A DNA stretch of 64,000 bases, taken from contig JAOANR010000013.1 in the NCBI GenBank assembly GCA_030278955.1, positions 46,412,191 through 46,476,190 on the forward strand. Direction: 5' to 3'. The notes beneath the pieces were generated by a model. The model ran no database searches and had not been told where the DNA came from. It worked only from the letters and a program-made list of their open reading frames with translations. Source of the stretch: Hygrophila difformis (lineage: Eukaryota > Streptophyta > Magnoliopsida > Lamiales > Acanthaceae). A program made the translations under genes and the position numbers. Shown here one piece after another: positions 18,387 to 29,698 of the stretch; within the stretch, counting starts at the first letter, position 1, and each line of letters starts with the position of its first letter.

Positions 18387-18989
18387 TAGCTGTTCGGATG
18401 ATTGAAGTTTTTTGAGAGAAAAATAGGTTGAACTTGGAATTCGATAGCGAAAAATCCGAGGAATCGGGTTTTAGATTAGGGTTAGGGTTTCGGGAAAGAA
18501 CAAATCTGAAATCTGGTGGCGAAGAGCAATGCGACCATATGTTGATCAAAAAGGTTGAAAACTTGAAATAACCTATGGGCTATGGGCTATGGGCTATGGC
18601 CTATGAACCATTATAAAATCCGTATAATATCAAAATAGTCCTGAAATTAAATAAATTTCTCATTCCAACCCCATCTGTGTTTCTCAAATTTTGCCTCGAT
18701 TCGAAATTATTCTGCTTGGATTTTCTTACAAGAATATCTCGTGTCGTGTGTTCATTATCTAGCAAGCCATTATTTTATTCAATACAGTAGTATTAAAAAT
18801 TGTGCGGTACTATACATTATTTCTGTTCGTGTTTCATCTTATAAGATTGGACGGTTAGGCAACCAAATACTACCACATTGTTGTTAAGAAAAAGACAATG
18901 GAATACACACTGCTGTCTAAGCTGATCTATTTTTATCACTACAGCTAATTCTTGAAAATGGATCTGAGCTACAAAGTGGAGTTTAAAAG
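18387..18989. promoter_or_regulatory. PRP4KA promoter/leader and HMA gene 3' spacer
   Basis: Just upstream of the PRP4KA start (18386, minus) is TTAGGGTTAGGGTTT at 18475-18490, read on the gene strand as AAACCCTAACCCTAA. This is a telo-box, common in leaders of plant genes for translation and RNA processing. A 7-bp minisatellite (ctatggg, about five copies, 18572-18606) follows. No ORF of note lies in the rest. Confidence 0.6.
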
Positions 18990-19329
18990 CTAGACGGGGG
19001 GCATTTCCTCTTGCTCTACATGTCCATTCATGGCATTGCCAAGTTCTTGAATCTCCAGAATCTCGACTCGACGCTTCATCTTTTTCCTAATCTTGATCGT
19101 TGTATCTGCTGGGATGAATCTTCCATAGACAGTAACCAAGTTCTGCTGCTTGTCTATCAAATGAGTCTCGATTTCTTCAAAGTCATATATATAAGTCATG
19201 AGATACTCTGGTAGTAAATAGATGGCGTGATTATTCGTACAACAAGTGTTTATTACCTTTCATCCTTCTGAGTATTCTTCTCATTTTTTTGCAACAAGCA
19301 TTGCAGTCGAGATTGACCCTCATGACCAT
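18990..19329 (-). CDS. Small heavy-metal-associated (HMA) domain protein
   Basis: Two exons, 19257-19329 and 18990-19174 (donor AAAG|GTAATA, acceptor TTTGAAG|AAATCG), give 85 residues. The N-terminal MVMRVNLDCNACCKKMRRIL holds a CxxC metal-binding motif (C-N-A-C) in the first loop of a ferredoxin-like HMA fold. The second half, IETHLIDKQQNLVTVYGRF then IKIRKKMKRRVEILEIQEL, is the typical C-terminal strand-helix of this plant family of copper-chaperone-like proteins. No isoprenylation CaaX box is present (it ends EEMPPV). The sequence upstream of the first ATG is open to a CAG acceptor at 19339, so a tiny extra 5' exon is possible. It lies between PRP4KA and LTA2, as the related Arabidopsis gene does (from memory). 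Confidence 0.8.
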
Positions 19330-19339
19330 GTAAAGGGCC

Positions 19340-20530
19340 TGTTGGTTCTTGACAAGATTATGAAAGAAAAATCCGGTTAGAATGAATGAAACTGTCTGGG
19401 ATCGTAGCATTCATTTTGGGACAAAGTAAAAACTTGCCTGCCCTGACAGGGAACTGTGATGGGAACCCAGGTTTACAGCTGGTAATAGGCCAAGGACAAA
19501 CACAAAAGAAAAGGTTGAAAGAAAAGTGGACCTTTTGTATCAAATGATTGATTTTTAATTGAAAGTGTTTTTTTCATTGATGAGGAATCTAATTCCGTGC
19601 ATAACTTCATAGGAAGTCTTGATTTCCTTAGCCTGGCTTCTTTGGCTTGCCTTAACAACTACACCACATGATTTAAGTATTGTTTGCGAAAGAAGCATTC
19701 TGTTTTTCAATTTCTTGTCCACCATGGAAAACTTCCAATTTCTTCTCATGCAAACCATTACCAAGTCCTACAAAGTGAGTTTTTCTAATTGTGGCAACTA
19801 GAATACATTCCAAGTTTCCATGTGTCTATAGACTATATATCATACTTATATCTGTGATCAAGTGAGTGTCCTCTAGTTATCACTGGAAGAGCAGGGAGAA
19901 CAAAACAGGCGTGCAATGGAGGATGCCTTTCTTTGGCAATTCAGTTTAGGTACAGACTCACTCTTTGGCTGCATATGCAGACTACAATAATGGTGATGTC
20001 TCCATCTTTTTTGTGATGTGTTAAAAAAATATAAACATCACAAAAGTAACCATAGCCATCCTAATTTTGATATACATCACAAAAATCTTCCCTCCACCCA
20101 CAGCTGTATGGTGCAGTCCCTGCACATCAGCCGTACCCTTTCTCTGGTGTCGATGCAGATTTAGTTTACGTTTGGTTATTGACCATGCACATATATTAAA
20201 AGTGAGAATCACCATCATTTGATCTGTTGTTTGGTTATTGCAAGCTTGTCTCAACGCAGCTATGTTATAAGTAGTCTGTAGTACTAGGCTACTAGCATCT
20301 AATTTAGAAATGGAAATATTAATTACATGAGATGCTTATATAAGAAATATATACAAGTACAGCCACTAAAACATCTGGATTTAACCAGAAATCAAATCAA
20401 ACACAACATAACTGCATCAAAACACACCCAATTAACCAAATTATCAGGATTACTCAAAACTAGAATCGACAAAATTAGAAAACTTAGCAATTAAAAAGGC
20501 CCAAGAGCCAAACAAAGAAGTCACTACTAA
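19340..20530. other. Intergenic spacer, no confident gene
   Basis: Contains several overlapping 60-70 codon open frames on both strands (19358-19801, 20021-20254). None shows a recognisable domain or consistent splice structure. The left part may include the promoter/leader of the HMA gene and the right end the 3' UTR of the HSF gene. Confidence 0.5.
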
Positions 20531-20769
20531 AATCCTCCACCAAAAAGTGAGAATGGATACGGTAAACAACGGTTAGCATCCTCGCCAACCACTTCGCCGA
20601 TATTGAATCCGGAAATGCTATTTCCTGATGCAAAACAATCTTGCGAGTCTTGTCTGATCAAAGGCATAGACGACAAAGACAAAGATTGATCCCCATTATT
20701 GGACAATGAAGAACCCGGGGTGGTTATGCGAATGGTATTGTGATCCTCTTCACTCCTGGCCGACGAATC

Positions 20770-21679
20770 CTACACGGATGTTCCAGAAGTGCTGGATGAG
20801 GCTGCAGCAGATGCCAAGATCATATTTCTGCTGTTGCTGTCATCAGGCGCCGCTAGCCTTTTGCTTGTAATTGCTTTCTCGAGCATAATTCGTGTCAGGA
20901 TTTGAGGGTCTTGTGCAACGCTGTACAAGAAAGACATCATTTGTTGGGGTCTCCTCTCGGTGGTCTCTAGCCGCCTCTTCATCCCCTCCAGCTCCTGCTC
21001 TAAAATATCCTGCTCTTGCTTCAGATTCGCAATCTCCATTGCCATCGTGTCTTCATCTTCATCCTCATGGTTGGCAAGTGAAGTGCAGTTGGTTTTACTT
21101 GTGCTGTATTTCCTCCTGACAATCTTGTGTAATAGCTGTATCTGTCCGCGTAGGAACCATTCGTTTGCAAACTCCCACCTGTCTGGATCAACCTTTTTAA
21201 AGCCCTAATGATGACATTAAATAGAAAAATCAAGAGAAATAATTCAGAAACATAATTAATTAATTAATTCAAGACCACCAGTCCACTATATTTTTAACTG
21301 ATAAACAGTCTTGTTAGTACTACTGAGATCGACATGTCAATCAACCCAATTTGGCTCCAAAATCCAAACTTGATCGAACCTGCAGGATTCGACAGAAGAA
21401 AATGAAGAAACTAACAGCACTCACATATGTATTGAGCTGACGGAGGAAACTGGAGAAATTACTGTGCTTGAAGTAAAAGGGCAAAACCAAATGTGAAAAA
21501 TCCAGAGGTTCCAAAACAATGAAGCTATTGTCAGCCCTCCCCCAAGTGATGAGCCCATTGGTGTCGGCGTCGCTCACCATGTGGTAAGTTTTCATCACAA
21601 ATGGCGCTATTGTATTGCTGCTTCCACCATCTCCATGAATTAGTAGTATATTTTGCATCTCCCCACCACAGCTCTGCAA
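20770..21679 (-). CDS. HSFC1: Class C heat-stress transcription factor
   Basis: Two exons, 21425-21679 and 20770-21204, split at the conserved HSF intron position inside the DNA-binding domain ([20 protein letters not shown]); 229 residues. The winged-helix domain runs from about residue 19 to 112 and includes [11 protein letters not shown] (recognition helix) and NEWFLRGQ. A coiled-coil HR-A/B region follows ([20 protein letters not shown]). The lack of the class A insert in HR-A/B, the short length and the absence of an AHA activation motif place it in class C. It is a nuclear protein that binds heat-shock elements, and class C members are often linked to cold/ABA responses. A G-box lies about 280 bases upstream. 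The Arabidopsis orthologue is not in the syntenic segment, so this gene is extra here. Confidence 0.92.
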
Positions 21680-21960
21680 GTTAGAAACTAACCCCTAAAA
21701 GAAGAAAAGCCCCCACCTCGATCTATTTAGCCCGGCCCCTGAAAGAATTATAGAAATACAGTATGTAGTAACTAAGCTGGTTACTACTGACTACTGAGTA
21801 GTAGGTACTAATCTATAAGGAGAAAAAAAAATGAAATTTAACAAGTGTTGTTGGATTCAGATGTAACATTAAACAATCAGTAAATTAACATATCGATTAG
21901 TCACCCTCACCCCAGTATAAGCTAACTGGAGAATGGCGATGGGCAAGTACAAGATGATGC

Positions 21961-21966
21961 CACGTG
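21961..21966. promoter_or_regulatory. G-box/ABRE-like CACGTG upstream of HSFC1
   Basis: GCCACGTGGACC lies about 280 bases upstream of the HSFC1 start codon. It matches the ABA-responsive element core (ACGTGG). Function is inferred from motif and position only. Confidence 0.4.
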
Positions 21967-22079
21967 GACCATAACAGATGAGGTAGATGTTCTTGGGCGT
22001 GGCCCGTGGGAGATCCTCCTGGGTGTACGTGTACCAGATGAATCCATACCGCACCATTTTAACTTCTTATCTTAGTAAA

Positions 22080-23800
22080 CACAAGGTTTTCACTAAATTC
22101 TTTCCAACCAGACATAACTATATACTACCATAAGATGTTAATTTTTGAAATCCTAGTTTTCAGTTTCAATCGCAGGATCGTCATCTGGTGCTGAAGTCCA
22201 CTGTGTCGGCAAGCATGACTCCAACTTGACCTTCCGAGTTCCGCACACCCATAGTCCCATGTAAGCAGGAGATATTTTATACTACTGTAGGTCATCCATA
22301 TCCAATTATTAATTAGTACAGTATATTTCATACAGCTATGGAATGGGGGTGACTTTACAAGGGCAAAAAAAAAAAAAAGAAAAAGTTTGAAGCGGACTGC
22401 GGACATGCAAGCTGGCTGCCTTCCCATCATTTTTGTGAGTCACTCAATTTTGGCAAGGTGCTTCCTTTTACAAGTGCAACGTGTCATCCTATTCCTGTTT
22501 GGAGGGAATACACAGCTAATAATTATAAGACCTTTTTTTTTTCTCTTTTACACATCAACAGTGAATTGACTGTACATCAGCATTAAAAATAGATAACTTT
22601 TAAAATATTTAGATGCTAAAGGTAAAGGAGATACTATCAATTTGTTAATCTCAAACAAAAATTTCAATTAATTTTTTTGTTTTTTTTTTTTTCCAATGTT
22701 GGTGTTTGGGGTTGGGCAATGGGCATTTGGAGGACGGCTTTCCGTTAGGGATGTCCTGCAGGGACCTAAATACCAGATTGATCCGTGCCATTCATTGTAA
22801 TCTGTATAAGTGGTGTGGTGTGGATTGGTGGGCAGATGAGCTCCCGAGAATCAGACTTTGAAGGATTCTCCACCCAGCCAATGTTGGATTTCTCACATGG
22901 ACTAGGTTTTATCAATTCCTAGATAATTAAGAGAATATAATACTAAGTGGGAAACTGATGATCCAACTGCCAAGCATCTATTGGCGCCAATGGATCAATT
23001 ATTGGTGACACTAGTCTTTCCAATAACTACTGCTACTAATATGCTCCAAACATTTTCAAGAATATCTTGTTCAGAAATCAGAACTTAGATATAGTTTTTA
23101 ACTACATTATTATTATTATTATTATTATATGACCTTCTCTTTAAATTGTTTTTTCCTTGAGAAAAATTGAGTCGAGCTTAATTATGTGAATTTGGAACAA
23201 TATCGTTATGTGAATTTGGAACAATATCGCAGTGCAATTAATGATTATAAACCATTCCACCCACAGTAACGCCAACCATTCTAATCTGAACACTGTCCAG
23301 TCACCCCCACAAAAGTAAAGCCTTGAATGTTCTCTTGGAGAGCAGGAGAGGTAAATAAATGAAAACCTTTGAGGGCAAAACTTTAGTAAACAAAAGAGCT
23401 AATTGGCTGTGGAACAACAATGCATAATGGTAGAGATAAGGGCCGGTGGGAATCGAATCCACAACTCCCAAACAATAAGGTATAATAAGGTTGGAAGACA
23501 AGGCAAGTCCACGTCCCAAGTCTAAAGTTAAAATATTGAAATGTAGATTTTTGTTTTTTTGTTTTTTTGGGTGCATATTGAAAAATGTATAGGTAAAACA
23601 AATAAAAATTGGATATTTTGTGGATTTCTATGGGATTGGACTTGGAGTGATTGGGCTTTGGGGTGGATCATAGAAAATGTATGGGTCCGACATCAGGCTA
23701 TATATAAAACAAAACAAGCCTATAATAGTTTCTGGGCCTATGAATCTGATACCACATAATAATAATTAGGCCCAGAATGAAAAAATTAGGCCTAAAATAA
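22080..23800. other. Intergenic spacer between divergent HSFC1 and LTA2
   Basis: No coding gene seen. It holds homopolymer runs (A at about 22365, T at about 22535 and 22680), an ATT microsatellite (23108-23128) and a duplicated phrase, ttatgtgaatttggaacaatatcg, at about 23180-23230. The phrase GGTGGGAATCGAATCCAC at about 23440-23460 resembles a tRNA T-arm, but no full cloverleaf can be built around it. Confidence 0.5.
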
Positions 23801-23992
23801 GTCCAGTTTTGTAAGGGGGCTTTAAATATCATCCTCCGGATTTCTTCGATCACTATGACGCAAATGCACAGTTATTCCAGACGGAGTATTCAAAGCTAAC
23901 TCCCACGAATTCTTCCTCGGCTTCTCCGTCCATTTCCCCCTTTTATTGCCACTGCTCACTCCCTTCGCAACCACCTTCGATCCTCCACCCCA

Positions 23993-26734
23993 ATGGCGTC
24001 CATCTCCTTTTCCTCCTCCGTTTCCTCCGCCACTGCATTTATCCGTCCCTCCGCCTTCTTCTTCAAGCCGCACTCCTATCGCCGGCCTCTTGTCCAAGCC
24101 AAGATCCGCGAGATCTTTATGCCTGCTCTCAGTTCGACTATGACCGAGGGGAAGATCGTTAGCTGGGTTAAATCGGAGGGAGATGTTCTGTCCAAGGGCG
24201 AATCCGTTGTTGTCGTTGAATCCGACAAAGCCGATATGGATGTGGAAACATTCTACGACGGAATTTTAGCCGCCATTGTTGTTAACGAAGGGGAGTCGGC
24301 TCCAGTGGGCGCGGCAATTGGGATTTTGGCCGAGACCGAGGATGAAATTGCAGAAGCTAAGGCTAAAGCCGCGGCGCAATCATCCTCAGCGCCCCCAACA
24401 GCCGCAGCGGCTCCTAAAGTGGAAGAACCTGCTCCGGTGGCGACAAAGGTTGAAGCTCCAGCTCCTCCCACTTCCCCCGCGACGCCGGGGAAGATGGTAG
24501 CGACTCCGTATGCAAAGAAATTGGCAAAGCAGCATAAGGTGGATCTCAATAAATTGACGGGGACGGGACCCTTTGGCAGGATAACACCCGAGGATGTGGA
24601 GAAGGCAGCTGGAATTGTGCCGCCCCCAAAGCCAAATGTGGTAGCGCCTGCTGCACCAGGTGCTGCTCCTGCAGCTGCGGCACCTGCTGCATCTCCGCCA
24701 AAGGCTGCAACAACATATCCTGAGATTCCAGGGTCTACTGTGGTGCCCTTTACTACGATGCAATCTGCGGTGTCAAAGAACATGGTGGAGAGTCTCGCCG
24801 TCCCGACATTCAGAGTCGGTTACCCAATCGCCACTGATGCGCTTGATGCTCTATATGAAAAGGTACATTTTTTATGACAAGAACTTATGGAAATGTTACT
24901 TTGGGTGATAGTTTTTGAATATTCTGCCTTGAATTGTAAGTGCGATATAAATTCATTTGAACTTCCTTGTGATTTGTCACTTTATCTCATAAGAAAGTAT
25001 CCGTTTTGAGAATTATGGAACTGTTGCTGGGATGTTTGTGGAGTAATTAATTATGTATAGTGAAACTGTGTACCGACCAAGTAATTTCTCAGATCATGAA
25101 CTAATATATATACCTTTATGATATATATATATATATAATAGGTGAAACCAAAGGGTGTTACCATGACTGCATTATTGGCGAAAGCTGCTGCAATGGCTTT
25201 GGTCCAGCATCCAGTGGTGAATGCTTCATGTAAAGATGGGAAAAACTTTACGTACAATAGCAACATAAACATTGCCGTGGCAGTTGCTATTAATGGTGGA
25301 TTGATCACCCCTGTTCTTCAAGATGCTGATAAGGTACCGCATAAGAATCAGATAAATTTTTTTCTTTGTGCACCTGTTTGATTTACATTTGTAACTATTG
25401 ATTGTTTAGCTTCCTGATTTATTTGCTCTTCACACAGTTGGATCTCTATCTGTTGTCCCAAAAATGGAAGGAGTTGGTTGAGAAGGCTCGGGCTAAGCAA
25501 CTTCAGCCACAGGAGTACAATTCGGGTATTGCACAAGATTTCATTAATTTTCAATGAAGCATTTGATGGAATTAAGATTCTTAGATGTTCAACCACTGAT
25601 CAAATGTGTTTTTTTTAATGTGCAGGAACTTTCACGCTATCCAATTTAGGCATGTTTGGAGTGGATAGATTTGATGCTATCCTTCCCCCTGGACAGGTGA
25701 GGATTGTACAGATATTACTTTACAGTTATTACGAAATATTCATCTATGATGAAGTCATTTTATCACTGCTAAATAATGTGGATGATGATCAGGGCGCTAT
25801 TATGGCTGTGGGAGCATCAAAACCCAATGTTATAGCTAGCAAAGATGGATTTTTCAGTGTAAAAAACCAGATGCTGGTAAGTTCATCACGTAGTTGATGT
25901 TGAATTTTCACATATTCTTAACAAGTCTATGCTCCTATGGTATCAACATACATCCATGCATATCTTAAGCTGTACACCATCAAGCTTCCCATTTTGCGAT
26001 GTGAAAGTATGTGGTGTGATCGCTTTCTTCCTCTTGAATATGGACTGTGTTCTGATTCACTTTTCTTTGAATATAATTTCACTTTGCTAGTGTCAACCCT
26101 CTGGGCTCTGGCTTCTGTCGATTTGCTGTTCATGAACAATAGAATGTTTTCACAATATGGGCCATCTGAAAAATTTTTGTGGCTTGGTAAATGTCTCATG
26201 TTTCTGTTGCATAGTTGACTATCACAGATTTTAATCAGCGCAAAGTGACAGCAGTTTTGTAGCGAACTTAACTTTGGTTTTAGTTGTTGTGAATTCTCTG
26301 AAGCCTAATCCTGATTAAGGTTTTTGAGCTTTTGAGGAACAAAAATGATTTCACGAACTAATTGAATGCAAATTCATTAACATAGCTTAAACTGCTAATT
26401 GTTCTACTTGAAATGTATCATGTCTTTAACTTAGTAATAGTTTCTACAAGAAATTTCACTAGTACTAGTAGAAAAGAATCAAGTGTCAGACATTTCTCCT
26501 AGAAATGTGGATCTGTCATTGACAAATAATCAATTTTCTTGATTGCGAAGTATATTATAAACTGTAACAGACACAGCAGTTTGTGTATGGGGAGTGAACT
26601 AAATGATTTGTGTGAAAATTTATTTTCAGGTGAATGTTACAGCTGATCACCGAATCATATATGGGGCTGACCTGGCTGCGTTCCTTCAGACCTTCTCAAA
26701 GATCATTGAAAACCCAGAAAGCTTGACTATGTAG
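23993..26734 (+). CDS. LTA2: Dihydrolipoyl acetyltransferase (E2) of plastid pyruvate dehydrogenase
   Basis: E2 core of the chloroplast pyruvate dehydrogenase complex, which makes acetyl-CoA for fatty-acid synthesis. Six exons (23993-24862, 25142-25333, 25438-25525, 25626-25696, 25793-25876, 26630-26734) give 469 residues. Order of parts: a Ser-rich transit peptide (about 1-35); one lipoyl domain with the lipoylated lysine in ESDKADMDVE (K79); an Ala/Pro-rich linker; the E1/E3-binding domain (ATPYAKKLAKQHKVDLNKL...GPFGRI, about 167-210); a second Ala/Pro linker; and the catalytic acetyltransferase domain ending with the active-site motif TADHRIIYGADLAAF. A single lipoyl domain and a DHRxxYGA motif fit the plastid form, not the mitochondrial one. 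A Copia element is inserted about 360 bases past the stop codon. Confidence 0.95.
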
Positions 26735-26984
26735 ATGAAGATTCTGGTTGCTACGAATGTTTCAGGGCATAACACTGAAAAATGCAGCAAGTTAAAGGTG
26801 CCTGTGTTGTTGTATTTAATTCTTTCCTGTTCCTGGAGAGAATATTCATGAGTGGTTTACAAATTTTGGAACAAGGCATCTCAAAATTAGCTGCACCCTT
26901 AATAGTGTGGATTTTTATTTTTTACCCCTATTGTTTAACAATTGAATAATTTATCTTAATGGAGTTGGTTTTGATGTCCTTTGT

Positions 26985-27025
<41 letters not shown>

Positions 27026-27092
27026 CATATGCACAAGCCATGTGTTCATGCATTTATTGATGATTGATGAATAGGGCATTGGTATGTCAAAG
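26735..27092 (+). other. LTA2 3' UTR/flank with CT microsatellite
   Basis: Sequence downstream of the LTA2 stop, including a (CT)n run of about 18 units at 26986-27021. It ends in CAAAG (27088-27092), the left target-site duplication of the Copia element; the host sequence resumes at 32267. Confidence 0.7.
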
Positions 27093-27371
27093 TGTTGAGT
27101 ATGGAGAGCCTTCGACCTCAGTCGACCACCATGCTCATCATGCTCGTGCCTCATCTTCTTCGGGAGTGGGCTAGTCTAAGTTTTGGGCCAACTTTAATAG
27201 TCTAGTATTGGGCTTTGTTATGTTTATTGATTGGGCTTTGTTCTTCCGGCCCATTACCTTTTACCATGTACATATAGTGGAGGTTGTTACTCATTTTGTA
27301 TCAGATAGTTGTATCATTCATTTGAATCAATGAGAACTCCACTTTATTTACCTCGAGCTCCGATTTCGTCA
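27093..27371 (+). repeat. Copia 5' LTR
   Basis: 279-bp long terminal repeat, TGTTGAGTAT...GATTTCGTCA, flanked on the left by CAAAG. It differs from the 3' LTR (31983-32261) at 6 positions by eye, about 2.2 percent. Confidence 0.95.
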
Positions 27372-27383
27372 TGGTATCAGAGC
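27372..27383 (+). other. Primer binding site of Copia element
   Basis: TGGTATCAGAGC directly follows the 5' LTR. It is complementary to the 3' end of initiator tRNA-Met, the usual Copia primer. Confidence 0.9.
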
Positions 27384-27472
27384 GTTGATCGGTCCTGGTG
27401 ATCATCTGTTCTGCGCTTCATTTCCGATTACCGATTTACCTAATTCTCTGTTTACCTTGTTCATTCTCCACT

Positions 27473-28701
27473 ATGTCGACCTCCGATCCTTCGTCAGATT
27501 CGTCTGCAACCAAGGATTCTTCAGACTCGTCCGCGAATAAGCCAGTGGATTCTCCGATTTGCAAGGAATTGCTTCTCACAGCAGCTGATCAACCTCATCT
27601 TCAGCTGTCTCCTGTGAAATTCGATGGCTCAAATTGGATTACCTGGCGTGTGGATGTTCGGAACTCTCTCAGGATCAAAGCTAAAGAAAAATATCTTTAT
27701 GGTACTTTTCCACTCCTCCGATTGATGATCCTCTATATGATCTGTGGATACAAGTAGATTGCCTAGTTTTAACCTGGTTGCGTAATTCACTAACTCCTGA
27801 GATATATGAACAATTTGTGTACACTGAGACTTCTCATGAGCTATGGAATGAGTTAGAAGAGTCCTATGGTCAGACTAGCGGGCCACAAGTCATTTTACTT
27901 TGGCGGAAATTAGCTGTGCTAACCCAAGGGGATGGGTCAGTAACAAGCTACTATAATGACCTAAAGAAACAGTGGCCTCATGTTAGAGCCTTAAAACCTT
28001 TCCCTAAGTCTTGTAGTGCTGAGACACTTAGAGCTCTACTGGAATCAGATGAATATGACCTTCTTGTTTAATTTCTCACTGGACCCAGGGATGACTATAC
28101 TCATGTTACAAATTAGATTTTACTGATGAAACATTTACCTATAGTTAGTAAGGCTTTTGGAATGGTTTGTGCTATTGAGGCTGAAAAGGGGGCAAATGCT
28201 GCTGCTACTGGAGAGTCAGGCTCTATTGGTTTTGTTATGGCGACTGTTGACAAGAACATCACTGAAAAACGAGGGACTATTATGTGCTCTTACTGCAAGA
28301 AGATTGGACATACTAGAGACAAGTGTTTCCAGCTTGCCAACAAGAATGCCACCTGTGAGCACTGCAAGAGGAAAGGTCACACGAAGGCAAATTGCTTCCA
28401 ATTATCAGGAGTTGTTCCAGACTGGTACAAGGCTCTCAATGTAAAAGGGGAAGGAAAACCTTCACCTGGGGTTGCTGCAGGGATCATCAGTGATCCTGGT
28501 ACACTGAGCAGAGGGGGAAGTGCTGGTGATTCGATTCAATCTACTGACTCTGCTAGGATTGCCAAGATTGAGGAGATGCTGGAGAAGTTGGCAAGGTCAC
28601 ATGGAGCTGCTGTCAACATTCCAGTTGACTATGTTGGAGGAACATTCCATATGGCAGGTAGTTCTCTTACTTTTGACTCATATATCTTGAGTGATTGCTA
28701 G
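27473..28701 (+). pseudogene. Copia gag remnant
   Basis: Begins MSTSDPSSDS and carries the plant Copia gag signatures WNELEESYGQ and two CCHC zinc knuckles (CSYCKKIGHTRDKC and CEHCKRKGHTKANC). One frameshift lies near 27710; stops are at 28069 (TAA), 28114 (TAG) and 28699 (TAG). It cannot be translated as one protein. Confidence 0.9.
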
Positions 28702-29698
28702 TTGCTTGACTCAGGTGCAAGTTGTAACCTGTGCTCCGACCTTTCCTATCTTATTGACCATCAGCCCTTCACCTCCAAACAAATCCTAGTTCTGCCAGAT
28801 GGCACAACCAAAAATCCCTCAAATATTGGCTCTGTTAAGCTTAGTGAGGGGTTATTGATTCTTAATGTGCTCTTTGTTCCGGGGGTAGTTCTTAACCTCT
28901 TGTCTATCAGTCGTCTAGTACATGACTTGCAATGCTCAGTCTTGTTTGATCCATCTTCATGTATTATCTTCATGTATTCTGCAGGACCTGAAAACTAGAA
29001 GATGTCTTCTTAAAGCTCCTTTGATTAACAACCTCTACATTGTTAGGAGTAGTTCAAGTAAGAACTTGTTGCCTCTTGTTGCTAATTCCATTATTGCAAA
29101 CTCTAGTAAATCTGCTATGATATGGCATAATAAATTGGGGCATTCATCATCTACTGTACTGAGTCATATAGGTTTATTACCTGATAATCATGCTACTTTA
29201 CCTTGTGATGTTTGTCATATATCCAAGATACATCGATTTCCTTTTCCCTTGAGTGTTTCTCATGCTGTATCCCCTTTTGACGTTATACATGGTGATCTGT
29301 GGGGACCCTTTAACCCCTGTGATAGAACTAATTCAAGATATATGTTAACCATAGTTGATGATGCATCTAGAGCAACTTGGATCTACCTCCTTTACCATAA
29401 GTCTGATACTCATTCCCTTCTATCTCAGTTTCTTATTCACATTAAAAATCACTATAATGGAGCTGTCAAAATATTGAGATCTGACAATGGGTCAGAGTTT
29501 TGTAACCTCAAATGCAAGTCTCTCTTTCAAAACCATGGTATTACTCACCAGACCTCCTGCACCTATACACCCCAACAGAATGGGCGGGTAGAGAGGAAAC
29601 ATCAACATTTAATCCAAGTTGCTAGGTCATTACTGCTTACCTCTGGAGTTTCAAAGTTGTATTGGGGGATGCTTTACTTGCTGCAACCTATATCATAA
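28702..29698 (+). pseudogene. Copia protease and integrase remnant
   Basis: The protease active site LDSGASC lies right after the stop at 28699. Integrase follows, with an HH-CC zinc region (CDVCHISKIH) and a DDE core recognisable from VIHGDLWGPF, LRSDNGSEF and TPQQNGRVERKH. A frameshift lies near 28985 and another near 29680. Confidence 0.9.

Noticed and set aside
19555..19764. 69-codon minus-strand ORF upstream of the HMA gene
   Set aside because: No domain, no splice link to the HMA exons, and overlapping ORFs of similar length on the other strand.
23400..23480. tRNA-like T-arm (GTGGATTCGATTCCCAC on the minus strand)
   Set aside because: No matching acceptor stem, D-arm or anticodon stem could be assembled around it.
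24253..24783. 176-codon Ala/Gly-rich ORF antisense to LTA2
   Set aside because: Complement of the Ala/Pro-rich linkers of LTA2; no family resemblance and fully explained by the sense gene.
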